Shown here: piece by piece, positions 17,800 through 24,934 of the stretch
Numbering within the stretch: position 1 is the stretch's first letter
How the letters are laid out: each line of letters opens with the position of its first letter
Assembly: GCA_002213445.1 (NCBI GenBank)
Contig: NJIE01000007.1
Span: forward strand, 1-34,958
Origin: Xenophilus sp. AP218F
GTDB lineage: Bacteria > Pseudomonadota > Gammaproteobacteria > Burkholderiales > Chromobacteriaceae
Reading direction: 5' to 3'
Length of the DNA stretch: 34,958 bases
The notes under the pieces: model-generated
Seen by the model: the letters and a program-made list of their open reading frames with translations, nothing else
What the model was told of the DNA's origin: nothing
Databases searched by the model: none
Translations under genes and position numbers: made by a program

Positions 17800-17819
17800 A
17801 CAGAGGAGACTCCAGGAAA

Positions 17820-20435
17820 TTACTTCAGAGGCGAAGTCCTGCGCACTACTCGGTTCTGCAGCTGCAATTCCTTACGTTCCGCCTCTTGTTGCTTGCTGGT
17901 CAAAACTACTCGCAGCTTGGCATCCACTAGCAGCTTGAGCGCTTGCGTCTTAAATTCGTCACTTCCCGTCAACTCGAAGACACCACCAAATTTTTCAGTG
18001 GCATGTTGCAGCGCAGCCAGCAGAATCTCATGATCATCTTGGGCTGTGACCTGCAGGAATGGCCCATGATCGATGAATCCCGTAGCTTCCTGTTCGCGTC
18101 TGTAAACGACTGCGCCGTCCACGCGTACATGGAAGCCTATTCCCAGCTGCAGCTGGGCCAGCTTCGGATCGCACTGCTCTATGGCCCTGATGCCGTTCCC
18201 TCCACCGGCATCCTTGATCACCGTCAGGATCTGACGACCAGAGGAATAACGCCAACCATTCAATTGCACGATGGCGGCTTCGTCGCCTCCCATAGCTTGA
18301 CGGGCCACCCACTGTCGATAATTGAGCCTCCGATTCGTAGGGTCTGCCCTCAGAATGGCACGCTCCCCTCGGAGTTCCCTTTGCAGACGGTCTTTGGCCA
18401 GCATAGTATCGAATGCAATCACGCTATACAGAAGTTTGCGCTGAGCGGCAACGGGGACTGTACTGCGTACTTGAAGCCGGCGCCTCCGCGCCTCCTCTCG
18501 CAATGCTCGGAATCTGGCTCGGACAGCCTCAGGATCCAATCGACGATAAACGAAAGACCGCTTGTAGAGTCCATACCGTTCCCGCAGACCTTTTCTTTCC
18601 TTGGCGCGAGCCTCTCTCCGGATCTCCCGCATATACGGATCTCTCTTGGGCTGTCGATATTGGCTATTACTAGAACCGGCTCCGACCGTTGGCGCGGCAA
18701 ATACAGGGGCTGCGGTATATGGCCCCAGGCGGCTCACCAGCCTGGCCTTGCCAAGCTTTTCGTACAGATCGCTGGCTTTGATCGGAGCAATGGTCGGATC
18801 ATGCTGATCATAAATGGCAAGGCCTTGCCCCTTCTCTCGGATATCAAGCCCGTGCTTGGCGAGCACCAGGTGCAGCTGCGCCCAGTTGAGATCAGGCTTC
18901 TTGAGTGCCGCTTTGATCGCCGCCAGGGGAAGACCTTTGGCATAACTAAACAGGGTGTCTTGGTCGATACTCACCCCGGCACCCAGCGCCGGTGCCTGCG
19001 GACCCACATTGGTATTCGGGCTGCCGTCCATCCGGTCGATCTCGCTCAGGATGGCGCGCACCGGTGGCCGGTATTTGTCGTAGTGAGACTCGACCGGCGC
19101 CACCTGCTCGGGTGCTGCTGACCTTGCAACAAATGGACCAAGGCGCTTCACCAACCGGGACTTGGCAAGCTGCTCATGCATGTCACTCGCCTTGATCGGC
19201 GTGATGGCAGGATCGTGCCGATCGTAGATGGCAAAGCCCTGCCCTTTCTCACGGATTTCCAGGCCATGCTTGGCAAGAGCCTCGTGCAAGTGCGCCCAGG
19301 TTAGCTCGGCATTCTTGAACGCCGCCTTTACCGTGGCCAGCGGCAGTCCGCGGGCATAGCTGAACAGGCTCTCCTGATCGGCATGCACTTCCATATCCCG
19401 CGCCGCCGTCGGGATTTTCCCCTTGGTATTCGGGCGCTTGCTTGCCCAGTCGATCACCGGCTTGCCATCGCGCATCTGGACCGCATAAGGACCGGAATCA
19501 TGCTTCCAGCCGAATCGCAGCTCCAGCTCGCGCATGGCGTAATCTAGCTTGAAGTAATCCCGGTCCGGGTACACCGCCTTGAAGGAGTCCGGATTGACTC
19601 GGTTGACGGCGATGTGGAGATGCGCGTTGTCGGTATCGCGATGGATTGCGAACACATATTGATGGTCTTGCATGCCGACGGCGCGAAGGGCATGCAGCCC
19701 ACATTCGAAGGCTTGGTCATCAGTCGGATGCTCGCCAGCCGGCCAGGACAGGATCACGTGATAGATCGCATCCTTCACCCGCGGGTTCTGTACGGCCACC
19801 GCCTCCATCTCGGCCGCGGCCGTCACCAGCGTCAAGCAGTTGTGCTGAGAGACGACGCCTGTGGAACTGGTTACTCGCTGTGCTTCTCCGATGAGTCGTC
19901 CGCTGAGGAGGTCGGCAAGAGCGTCTCTTTCATCTCGGTCATTCTGTCTCCGATGGGCTGCAGTATTAAACGCAAGGTTGGCTCGACGGGCTCGGGCGCG
20001 CGCTTGAAAGTAATGATCAATTTGTCCAAACTGGTCGAGATGTCCTGCTGCTGCCGCAAGATGGTCTCGAGCAGCGGAAAGGCTTCCTTGATGTGAATGG
20101 CCATCCCTTACTCCTCCAGCACTTTCTTCAGCTCGACGACGAGATTGGTCATGTTCTGGCCCATCGGGATCAGCAGACCTTCCAGCACCCGCAAAACGTC
20201 TTCGGACGGCAGCTGCATCAATAGCCTCAACTCGTTCAATTGTTCCGAGATAATCCTCTGCTGCTCGCAGATAGCTTCGAGCAGCTTCAAGAATTTGGTC
20301 GTATCGGCTTCGCTCGCGTTGATTGAGCTCGACATGAGGCTCCTCCTTGTCTTTGTCACGGTTGGTAATGTACGCGATAAGCTTGGCAATGTTGCTGCCA
20401 CCATCGCGCCGCTTTTCGGGGATCTTCGCGATCAT
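17820..20435 (-). CDS. MOBP-family relaxase with LPD7-like C-terminus
   Basis: The 871-residue nickase starts DNA transfer at oriT. Motif I with the likely catalytic Tyr22 is at 14-27 (SNIAKLIAYITNRD). The His triad motif HRDTDNAHLHIAVN is at 265-278 (H265, H272, H274), and YHVILSWP is at 225-232. Residues about 30-190, between motif I and the conserved LTLVTAAAEM block, are an insertion that relatives such as NikB/MobA usually lack. Exactly this stretch encodes two nested genes in another frame. Two copies of an ~85-residue module (352-437 and 490-573, both opening LFSYA.GLPLA) follow, then an Arg-rich segment and a C-terminal domain (about 725-840) of large-polyvalent-protein type. The start overlaps the mobC-like gene by four bases. 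Confidence 0.92.
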   Translation of the reverse strand: MIAKIPEKRRDGGSNIAKLIAYITNRDKDKEEPHVELNQRERSRYDQILEAARSYLRAAEDYLGTIERVEAIDAAAVRRRFAGAGRSADPDGPEHDQSRRRAEESAGGVRDGHSHQGSLSAARDHLAAAAGHLDQFGQIDHYFQARARARRANLAFNTAAHRRQNDRDERDALADLLSGRLIGEAQRVTSSTGVVSQHNCLTLVTAAAEMEAVAVQNPRVKDAIYHVILSWPAGEHPTDDQAFECGLHALRAVGMQDHQYVFAIHRDTDNAHLHIAVNRVNPDSFKAVYPDRDYFKLDYAMRELELRFGWKHDSGPYAVQMRDGKPVIDWASKRPNTKGKIPTAARDMEVHADQESLFSYARGLPLATVKAAFKNAELTWAHLHEALAKHGLEIREKGQGFAIYDRHDPAITPIKASDMHEQLAKSRLVKRLGPFVARSAAPEQVAPVESHYDKYRPPVRAILSEIDRMDGSPNTNVGPQAPALGAGVSIDQDTLFSYAKGLPLAAIKAALKKPDLNWAQLHLVLAKHGLDIREKGQGLAIYDQHDPTIAPIKASDLYEKLGKARLVSRLGPYTAAPVFAAPTVGAGSSNSQYRQPKRDPYMREIRREARAKERKGLRERYGLYKRSFVYRRLDPEAVRARFRALREEARRRRLQVRSTVPVAAQRKLLYSVIAFDTMLAKDRLQRELRGERAILRADPTNRRLNYRQWVARQAMGGDEAAIVQLNGWRYSSGRQILTVIKDAGGGNGIRAIEQCDPKLAQLQLGIGFHVRVDGAVVYRREQEATGFIDHGPFLQVTAQDDHEILLAALQHATEKFGGVFELTGSDEFKTQALKLLVDAKLRVVLTSKQQEAERKELQLQNRVVRRTSPLK
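19871..20104 (-). CDS. Small nested protein 2, inside the relaxase gene (other frame)
   Basis: A 77-residue protein is read in a different frame from the relaxase but on the same strand, covering relaxase residues about 111-188. GGAGGAG lies 7-13 bases before the ATG, and this SD sits across the stop of nested gene 1, so translation is probably coupled. The sequence is an amphipathic helix protein with LLETILRQQQDIS..L near the start and P.G.RMTEM further on. It aligns clearly with nested gene 1 (LLE.I..QQ..IS..L..L; P.G..MT). Precedents for genes inside relaxase genes are traH in RP4 traI and mbeB/mbeD in ColE1 mbeA. A relaxosome-stabilising role is inferred. Confidence 0.75.
   Translation of the reverse strand: MAIHIKEAFPLLETILRQQQDISTSLDKLIITFKRAPEPVEPTLRLILQPIGDRMTEMKETLLPTSSADDSSEKHSE
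20108..20335 (-). CDS. Small nested protein 1, inside the relaxase gene (other frame)
   Basis: A 75-residue protein lies within the relaxase gene in another frame, covering relaxase residues about 34-109. The start is chosen because AAGGAGGAG lies 5-13 bases before this ATG; an upstream in-frame Met at 20404 lacks such a site. The protein is helical and Leu/Glu-rich (LLEAICEQQRIISEQLNELRL, then a Gly-containing turn and a second helix), likely a coiled-coil oligomer. It is a paralogue of nested gene 2, three bases downstream. See that entry for precedents. Frame analysis across homologues would settle whether both frames are selected. Confidence 0.78.
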   Translation of the reverse strand: MSSSINASEADTTKFLKLLEAICEQQRIISEQLNELRLLMQLPSEDVLRVLEGLLIPMGQNMTNLVVELKKVLEE

Positions 20436-20752
20436 TCTGAACTCGCATCAGATCTGGCGATCCTGGCGATCGCCTTGGTGATCTCCACCAGCACTTGAGA
20501 ATACTCTTTCGAAAACTCTCCTCCCCCCTGGTTGAACAGGTGCTTCTGTAGGCCGCCGAGTCTACGCAGTTCGTTGATGACATGCTCGTCAACTTTACTG
20601 CGCGTTTGGCGCCCTAGCGCGCAGGCCAGCATGAAGGGGCCAACGCCAACGCCGCAGTCTGCGGCCTTCTCTCGGATTTGGGCTTCCTCATTGGAAAAAC
20701 AGCGGATGGCGGGCAGGCGGCCGGTCCGCTGTCTGGTTTCGCTTTTGCTCAT
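20432..20752 (-). CDS. TraJ/MobC-like relaxosome accessory protein
   Basis: The 106-residue basic protein has the pattern of oriT-binding accessory proteins of MOBP systems (RP4 TraJ, R64 NikA, MobC). Its N-terminal beta/ribbon-helix-helix region runs from RLPAIRCFSNEEAQIREKAADCG and is followed by PFMLACALG. The C-terminal helix INELRRLGGLQKHLFN resembles the INELRRIGNNLNQ motif of MobC. It would bind the inverted repeat next to nic and load the relaxase. The gene starts about 100 bases left of the oriT repeat and overlaps the relaxase start by four bases (ATGA). No strong SD is visible. Confidence 0.85.
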   Translation of the reverse strand: MSKSETRQRTGRLPAIRCFSNEEAQIREKAADCGVGVGPFMLACALGRQTRSKVDEHVINELRRLGGLQKHLFNQGGGEFSKEYSQVLVEITKAIARIARSDASSE

Positions 20753-20857
20753 CCATGGGTCTTTCAGTATGGGTTTTCTCTAAGGGCGGGGTCTCGGGGC
20801 GAAGCCCTGAGCAGGGAGGCAGGCTGCGCGAGGGAGTGAAACGACTGGTGCGCTGCC

Positions 20858-20910
20858 GGTTGTACGGACGCCGCTTTGCGGCGGGAGTACAAGCCCTACC
20901 CTGTCCGCCG
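20858..20910 (+). other. Predicted oriT with P-type nic site
   Basis: An imperfect inverted repeat, TTGTAC (20860-20865) with GTACAA (20887-20892) and an inner GCCGC/GCGGC, is followed by CCTACCCTGTCCGCC (20895-20909). This fits the RP4/R64 type nic consensus YAYCCTG^Y, giving a cut between G20903 and T20904 of the + strand. The position between a leftward traJ-relaxase pair and a rightward traK-like gene is the RP4 arrangement. With this polarity the 5' end of the transferred + strand leads rightward, toward 21-33 kb. Confidence 0.75.
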
Positions 20911-20947
20911 TTTAAGTCTTATACTCGGATACACTAGCAGCCATCAT

Positions 20948-20975
20948 TTGACATGGCAAGCAAAAAGCATAGAAT
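20948..20975 (+). promoter_or_regulatory. Sigma-70 promoter for the traK-traL-traM-like operon
   Basis: A consensus -35 TTGACA (20948-20953) and -10 TAGAAT (20970-20975) are separated by 16 bases, 30 bases upstream of the traK-like start. It lies between nic and the gene, where the relaxosome could control it. Confidence 0.8.
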
Positions 20976-21004
20976 CAATGATGAGAGAGCGTGAGGTGAA
21001 CACC

Positions 21005-21436
21005 ATGGGCTACACGGTAGGAATCATTAAGGAAATCGCGGAGCAGCTTAAAGAGCTTCCAGTAATGGAAGAATCAAGCCGCGAAATTTCCAAGCAGGAA
21101 GCCATCAATCTGTTGGCAGATGAAATCAAAGAGTTGCAAACTAGAAAGAACTACACTTTTGACCAGATTGCCGAGGTCCTGAGTAAACGCGGCTTACAGA
21201 TCACTGGCAAGACTCTGAAGACATATCTTTCTCGCTCGCGGAACGCTGGTAGAAAGCCAAAGTCTACAAGACCGAAAACAATGAAGACTACAAAAACGGA
21301 AACAAAACAGGATTCGAATAGTCAAGAACAAGTTGTGCAGCAAGTAGATACAAAACCTGGACAAGTCGAAAACAGAGTTGACATTCATAAAAGAGCGTCA
21401 TCCTTTGAGCTGAACCCAGACACAGACGAGCTATGA
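21005..21436 (+). CDS. TraK/MobC(pTF-FC2)-like oriT-proximal DNA-binding protein
   Basis: The 143-residue basic protein has a helical N-terminal half and a helix-turn-helix-like segment (YTFDQIAEVLSKRG..ITGKTLKTYLSRSR, about residues 58-86). A Lys/Thr/Gln-rich disordered tail follows. The segment TLK.Y..R is characteristic of the small proteins encoded right of oriT in RP4 (TraK) and pTF-FC2/IncQ2 plasmids, which bend oriT DNA. I chose the Met with GAGGTG 7-12 bases upstream. Two earlier in-frame Met codons (20978, 20981) are possible. Eleven bases separate it from the ATPase gene. Confidence 0.75.
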   Translation: MGYTVGIIKEIAEQLKELPVMEESSREISKQEAINLLADEIKELQTRKNYTFDQIAEVLSKRGLQITGKTLKTYLSRSRNAGRKPKSTRPKTMKTTKTETKQDSNSQEQVVQQVDTKPGQVENRVDIHKRASSFELNPDTDEL

Positions 21437-21447
21437 GGTAAACGGAT

Positions 21448-22131
21448 ATGGCTTCAATCTTTATGATTGCCGGTGGCAAAGGCGGTGTAGGAAAGACGAT
21501 CACCGGTGCAGGAATGGTTGACACCCTTCAGAGCAAAGGGCGAAACATTTTGCTGATCGAAACGGACACATCTAATCCTGACGTGTATAAGATGTATGGC
21601 GAGTCTGTCAGCATTGCGGAGTTGATCGACCTGGACAATGCAAACGGCTGGATTGATCTGGTAAACATTTGCGATCAGCATCGAGATCACGATGTGGTAA
21701 TCAATACCGGCGCACGCAACGAAAAGGGTGTGGTCGCCTACGGTGAAACGCTGAGTAGCACGCTGGCAGAAATGAACCGTAAACTCATTACGCTGTGGGT
21801 GATCAACCGCCAGCGCGACAGCGTCGAACTGCTGAAAAAATACATGGAATACATGCCTGAATCGGTGACTCACGTGATCCGTAACGGCTACTACGGCGAC
21901 GAGTTGAAGTTCGAGCTGTACAATAATTCGAAAACACGGGAGGCGATCGAGAAGAACGGCGGCAAGTCCTTGCTGTTCCCTGACCTTGCCGACCGGGTGA
22001 GCGATGACCTGTACAGCAAACGCCTGTCGATCGAAGCGGCCATGCAATCGCTGCCGCTGGGCAACCGTGCGGAGCTGGGCCGCTGGCGCAAAGAAGTACA
22101 CCGCGTTCTGGCAGGCATCCTCGATGAATGA
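21448..22131 (+). CDS. ParA/MinD-type ATPase, TraL/MobD/StbB-like
   Basis: The 227-residue P-loop ATPase has a deviant Walker A GGKGGVGKT at 9-17 and an ETDTSNPDV switch region at 38-46. In RP4 (TraL) and pTF-FC2 (MobD), a ParA-like protein is encoded second in the operon right of oriT. In R388 the related StbB affects plasmid positioning and transfer. It would act on the plasmid inside the cell with its two neighbours, not as a classical ParAB partition pair, because no adjacent parB follows. SD GAGGT lies 10 bases upstream. Its end overlaps the next gene by eight bases. Confidence 0.8.
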   Translation: MASIFMIAGGKGGVGKTITGAGMVDTLQSKGRNILLIETDTSNPDVYKMYGESVSIAELIDLDNANGWIDLVNICDQHRDHDVVINTGARNEKGVVAYGETLSSTLAEMNRKLITLWVINRQRDSVELLKKYMEYMPESVTHVIRNGYYGDELKFELYNNSKTREAIEKNGGKSLLFPDLADRVSDDLYSKRLSIEAAMQSLPLGNRAELGRWRKEVHRVLAGILDE

Positions 22132-22759
22132 CCTGGAGAGCGCTTTTAGCCAGCTACTCGGCCGCCAGGCGAGCGAGGCGGAGATTATCCGCCTGCATCG
22201 CGTGAAGGATGCACTAAACCTGCGCGATAACGATTCGCTGTGGCTGATCTTGATGGCCCTGGAGTCATACGACACGCTGTACAGCAAATACCCGGCGATG
22301 ATCCAGGCGTCGCTTGTTGAGATGGTCTCCAGTCAGCGCCAGGTGCTGGCTGGGCTGGCTGAGGCAGAGACGCGCAAAGCGGTCTCGGGCTTGACCGAGA
22401 CCGTCACAAAAACCAGCCAGGAACTGGCCGGCCGTTGGTCTCAGGCCAGCCAACTGCTGGCCTGGGGGTGGAGCTTGGCCGCCCTGGTGCTCTTTGGCGC
22501 GCTCTGTGTGATGGTCGGCTTTGTCTTGGGGAGTGGCCAGCTGCCGCCATGGGGGTATCGTGGCGGCAACCTTGGTTTGACGCTCCTGGTCACCTTGGCG
22601 CGCACCCCTGCGGGTTGGATCGCAGGCTTGTTCGGCCTCGGCGGGCTGGGTTGGGCGCTTTGGAAACGCCGGGCACGTCCTCAAGAATTGCCACTGGCCT
22701 GGATGCTGGGAGGCCTATCGTTATTCGGAATATCCCTGGTCTTCCTCATCATCGGATAA
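22124..22759 (+). CDS. TraM/MobE-like membrane protein
   Basis: The 211-residue protein has a cytoplasmic helical N-terminal part containing DNDSLWLILMALESYDTLY (about residues 28-46). This resembles a segment I associate with the third gene of traK-L-M/mobC-D-E type operons. A central coiled coil follows (60-105), then hydrophobic helices at about 110-130, 145-170 and 190-210, so it is probably an integral inner-membrane protein. The start lies within the end of the ATPase gene (ATGAATGA), implying coupled translation. An anchor tethering the relaxosome or plasmid to the membrane is plausible but not shown. Confidence 0.75.
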   Translation: MNDLESAFSQLLGRQASEAEIIRLHRVKDALNLRDNDSLWLILMALESYDTLYSKYPAMIQASLVEMVSSQRQVLAGLAEAETRKAVSGLTETVTKTSQELAGRWSQASQLLAWGWSLAALVLFGALCVMVGFVLGSGQLPPWGYRGGNLGLTLLVTLARTPAGWIAGLFGLGGLGWALWKRRARPQELPLAWMLGGLSLFGISLVFLIIG

Positions 22760-22821
22760 GGAATTGTGCGGGGGCAGCAGGCTGCCTCACGGCGCGATCC
22801 CCCTGCACATCCCTAAATCTC

Positions 22822-22841
22822 AAGTTTCGCATACGAAACTT
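22822..22841. promoter_or_regulatory. 20-bp operator-like inverted repeat, copy 1
   Basis: AAGTTTCGCATACGAAACTT is palindromic except at the centre. The same site recurs at 24886 (perfect) and 32970. It lies between the convergent ends of the traM-like and methylase genes. A stem (GTGCGGGGG with CCCCCTGCAC) just upstream at 22766-22811 may end the tra transcript. Confidence 0.6.
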
Positions 22842-22851
22842 CTCACTCGCG

Positions 22852-23685
22852 TCAGAATAGCGCTAATTGCTCCCTCGGTGGGATAAGGCACAGCACAGGC
22901 TCTGCCACTGTCGCAAGGCAAGGGGCGAGTACGTCATTTTCCGGAGCGGGCAGCAGCACAACCGGATTGTCTACTGTTTCGGCCCTTTGGCGCGCAGCCA
23001 GCCTCCGGGACCACCCTCCTAAAATGTGGGCTGGGGTATACCACTTCCCCCATTGTTTGAGCGTCAGCGTATTTCCTTGGACGATGACGGCCGGGATGTG
23101 TAGCAGTGAAAACTGGATGTAGGCCATAAGGGCGGCCGTTTCATCTACGTCCCACGCTTCAACATGCATAACCTGCTGATAGTTGATGCCCTCTTCCATC
23201 AGCATGTCCGCGAAGGCGATTACCATAGAGCCTGCCCCCACGGCCGGTTCATGCATTGAAAAAAATCCCCCCTCTTCCTGGACCTTCCGCCAGGCATCCA
23301 GCGGGCCACAATTCAGGCGAGTGACAAGCCGACTTAGCTCAATCGGGGTGAAAAATTGCCCTTTCCAGTTATCGAACAACTCCAAGGCCATAAACACCGC
23401 GCCTAGAAAATCATGCGGTGTGGCGGCCAGTCCCTCCGTCATAACGGAAAGCATCGCAGGAAACCGGCTAATCTCATCGCGCTCATATCGTTTGATGATT
23501 TGCATGTAACGCGCTTCGCGGGCTTCATACTGGTGACGGTCCACAGAATTGCTGATAGCCAGCGCAGCCATCTCGCAGAAGTCTCGGAACACCTCATGTA
23601 GGCGATGGCGGCGGCTGTTCTCTCGGATCAGGCGGATAAATTCGTGTTGGCATTCGTGCATGCCGGTGGGTAGGCGTTTGCTCAT
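22852..23685 (-). CDS. Orphan N6-adenine DNA methylase-like protein
   Basis: The 277-residue protein belongs to the HsdM-like N-6 DNA methylase group. GQFFTPIELSRLV (about 113-125) is the typical entry motif, and EPAVGAGSMVIAFADML (about 148-164) is the AdoMet-binding motif I with Glu for Asp. I do not find the catalytic (N/D)PP(Y/F) tetrapeptide; at the expected place the sequence reads VIVQGNTLTLKQW. It may therefore bind DNA or AdoMet without methylating, or use a variant site. The Met at 23685 is preferred because the upstream extension has no methylase character; the SD is weak. No restriction gene is adjacent, fitting a protective role early in transfer. Confidence 0.8.
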   Translation of the reverse strand: MSKRLPTGMHECQHEFIRLIRENSRRHRLHEVFRDFCEMAALAISNSVDRHQYEAREARYMQIIKRYERDEISRFPAMLSVMTEGLAATPHDFLGAVFMALELFDNWKGQFFTPIELSRLVTRLNCGPLDAWRKVQEEGGFFSMHEPAVGAGSMVIAFADMLMEEGINYQQVMHVEAWDVDETAALMAYIQFSLLHIPAVIVQGNTLTLKQWGKWYTPAHILGGWSRRLAARQRAETVDNPVVLLPAPENDVLAPCLATVAEPVLCLIPPREQLALF

Positions 23686-23701
23686 GATGCGATCTTGCGA
23701 T

Positions 23702-23720
23702 GCCCGGCTAGGAGCCGGGC
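23702..23720. other. Perfect intergenic hairpin
   Basis: GCCCGGCT, a 3-base loop, then AGCCGGGC, in the 76-bp gap between the 72-residue protein gene and the methylase gene. CCGGC/GCCGG follows at about 23742-23755. Confidence 0.7.
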
Positions 23721-23761
23721 GGGAGTCAACCGAGGCGACCGGCCGAAGCCGGCCGCCGTTG

Positions 23762-23980
23762 TCAAACGGTGTAGGACGGATAGCGAGCATCCGGGTCGAT
23801 GGGGCCGGCCAGCAGCTCATTTGTCGATGCGTCGAACACCTCCACCCAATGTCCGCGCCGCCAAAATTCCCGGCAGAGGACACGGGCAACTTTTCGAGCA
23901 GGGGTCGTTGCGGTTCCAACCAGCTTGCTCGGCCCGTCGAATTCGGGGTTAAAAGTCGTTGCTTCGATACGAAACGCCAT
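23762..23980 (-). CDS. Small conserved-looking protein of unknown function
   Basis: Not recognised. The 72-residue protein begins MAFRIEATTFNPEF and has a basic middle (ARKVARVLCREFWRRG) followed by WVEVFDASTNELL..P, which looks like a small alpha/beta domain. The ATG is supported by GAGGAG 9-14 bases upstream. It lies between a 29-residue leader gene and the methylase gene, downstream of repeat element copy 1, so it should be among the genes expressed from that element. Confidence 0.7.
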   Translation of the reverse strand: MAFRIEATTFNPEFDGPSKLVGTATTPARKVARVLCREFWRRGHWVEVFDASTNELLAGPIDPDARYPSYTV

Positions 23981-24002
23981 AGTGTTTTCTCCTCTCGAAT
24001 AG

Positions 24003-24092
24003 TCAGATAGCACGTTCCACCTGGGTAACTACCCAGCGACCGGCGCGCAACACCTCGGTCAATTTCGAGCCGTTAATCACGATGATTCGCAT
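24003..24092 (-). CDS. 29-residue leader protein, copy A
   Basis: The short gene begins MRIIVINGSKLTEV and contains W-V-V-T-Q-V. Its partner at 32299-32388 begins MRTIVMNGSKLTEV; 19 of 29 residues are identical, while the third codon positions differ. Conservation at the protein level supports a real coding region. GAAAGG precedes the ATG by about 8 bases, and the 5' flank is shared with copy B and runs into the 485-bp element. A small DNA- or protein-binding beta hairpin is possible; the function is unknown. Confidence 0.75.
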   Translation of the reverse strand: MRIIVINGSKLTEVLRAGRWVVTQVERAI

Positions 24093-24111
24093 GGTTTTGC
24101 CTTTCGGGTTT

Positions 24112-24600
24112 CCCCCCTCTCCTAAGGAGAGTGGAGCCTGCCGGGTTCAAAAAAGCATCCGCGAAGCGGATTCAACAAGCCGCCGGGTTTTGGCCGGGGG
24201 AGGATTTTTGTCCTCTCTCCCGCGGAGTTGCGTATGCCTGTGCCGTGAGTGCGAAAGAGCACGGCCGGGAGCAGGTGCAAGTCGGCCGCAGGCCCCCGGC
24301 TCGCCGGGTTGACTTGCACCTGCTCCTGGTTGTGCTGCACTCACGTATAGGCACAGGTATGCGCAATTCCGTGACCGAGGGAGAGAGGACTTCCCCCGGA
24401 CAGGATCCGGCTAGGCGAAGCCCCGCTTGCGGCTGCTTTTGAACCTGGCGGGCGCAGCTCGCCTGGAGAACATCGCGCGCCGGCAGGCGCGGCCGCAGCC
24501 CCTCACGGGGCCGAGGGGGTGGGGTTTGAAGACCTGCACAACGCACGGCGGCGGCTATTTTTGACGGGGTTTCCTACCGCCAGGAACTGGCGGTGATCGC
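24112..24600. repeat. Leading-region element, copy 1 (giant covarying hairpin)
   Basis: First of three direct ~485-bp copies. It opens with CTCTCCTAAGGAGAG (24117-24131). The region from about 24130 to 24465 folds into one long imperfect hairpin. The outer arms share GGTTCAAAA/TTTTGAACC, the mid arms GTCCTCTCTCCC (24210-24221) pairs with GGGAGAGAGGAC (24379-24390), and the apical arm GAGCAGGTGCAAGTC (24269-24283) pairs perfectly with 24311-24325. TTGACT (24309-24314), a good -35 hexamer, lies at the apex. The copy ends with CCGCCAG-GAA-CTGGCGG. It lies upstream of the minus-strand genes at 22852-24092. I infer a single-strand promoter (Frpo/ssi-like). Confidence 0.85.
24149..24171 (-). terminator. 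Terminator/attenuator-like hairpin in element copy 1
   Basis: On the minus strand, ATCCGC-TTC-GCGGAT is followed by GCTTTTTTG. It points toward the leader gene and lies between the big hairpin and the genes, so it may act as an attenuator or stop readthrough from the upstream gene set. The same structure occurs in copies 2 and 3. Confidence 0.6.
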
Positions 24601-24731
24601 ACAGATGAAGACCTAAGGTGATTGAGTGGCCGGCAAGATTTTCCGATAGACCAGCACTGACGGGATGACTTAAAGCATGGGCAATGTACAGCGAGTCGTG
24701 GATCGAGTTCGAATGGACCCCGGTGGCAATT

Positions 24732-24850
24732 GCACGCGCCGTCAGGCGCGTGCTTGTGACAGATGCCGCCGTAGGCGGCGGCCTTGGCCCCTCACGGGGC
24801 CGTGGGGTAGGGTTGGCAAGCGAGGGCCGGTCGATCCGGCCCTCGCTTGC
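24732..24850. other. Cluster of four perfect hairpins
   Basis: Four stems with 3-5 base loops occur within 120 bases: GCACGCGCC/GGCGCGTGC (24732-24753), GCCGCC/GGCGGC (24765-24779), GGCCCC/GGGGCC (24786-24801) and a 15-bp perfect stem GCAAGCGAGGGCCGG with its complement (24816-24850). The stretch 24601-24934 holds no gene I can support. The cluster may be a single-strand initiation site or a terminator group for the DUF3768 operon. Confidence 0.7.
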
Positions 24851-24885
24851 GCCGGCGCCCGAGTCTGCGCCCTTACTCCCACCAA

Positions 24886-24905
24886 AAGTTTCGCATGCGA
24901 AACTT
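24886..24905. promoter_or_regulatory. 20-bp operator-like palindrome, copy 2 (perfect)
   Basis: AAGTTTCGCATGCGAAACTT is a perfect palindrome 30 bases past the stop of the DUF3768 gene. It is related to the sites at 22822 and 32970 and resembles parS-type sites (GTTTC...GAAAC) in layout only. Confidence 0.7.
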
Positions 24906-24934
24906 AAAGCGGGGGATGTGGTGGGCATGCGAGG

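Noticed and set aside
17820-20435. Antisense open frame at 17943-19121 on the plus strand
   Set aside because: It is a long frame opposite the relaxase with no SD and no recognisable protein features; codon structure favours the relaxase strand.
20876-21004. N-terminal extension of the traK-like gene over oriT
   Set aside because: The extension would be translated from the nic region, and the TTGACA/TAGAAT promoter lies inside it; the ATG at 21005 has a good SD.
24122-24546. Open frames within the 485-bp elements on both strands
   Set aside because: The frames follow the GC-rich hairpin sequence. Covariation in the stem changes the encoded residues, so selection appears to be on structure, not protein.
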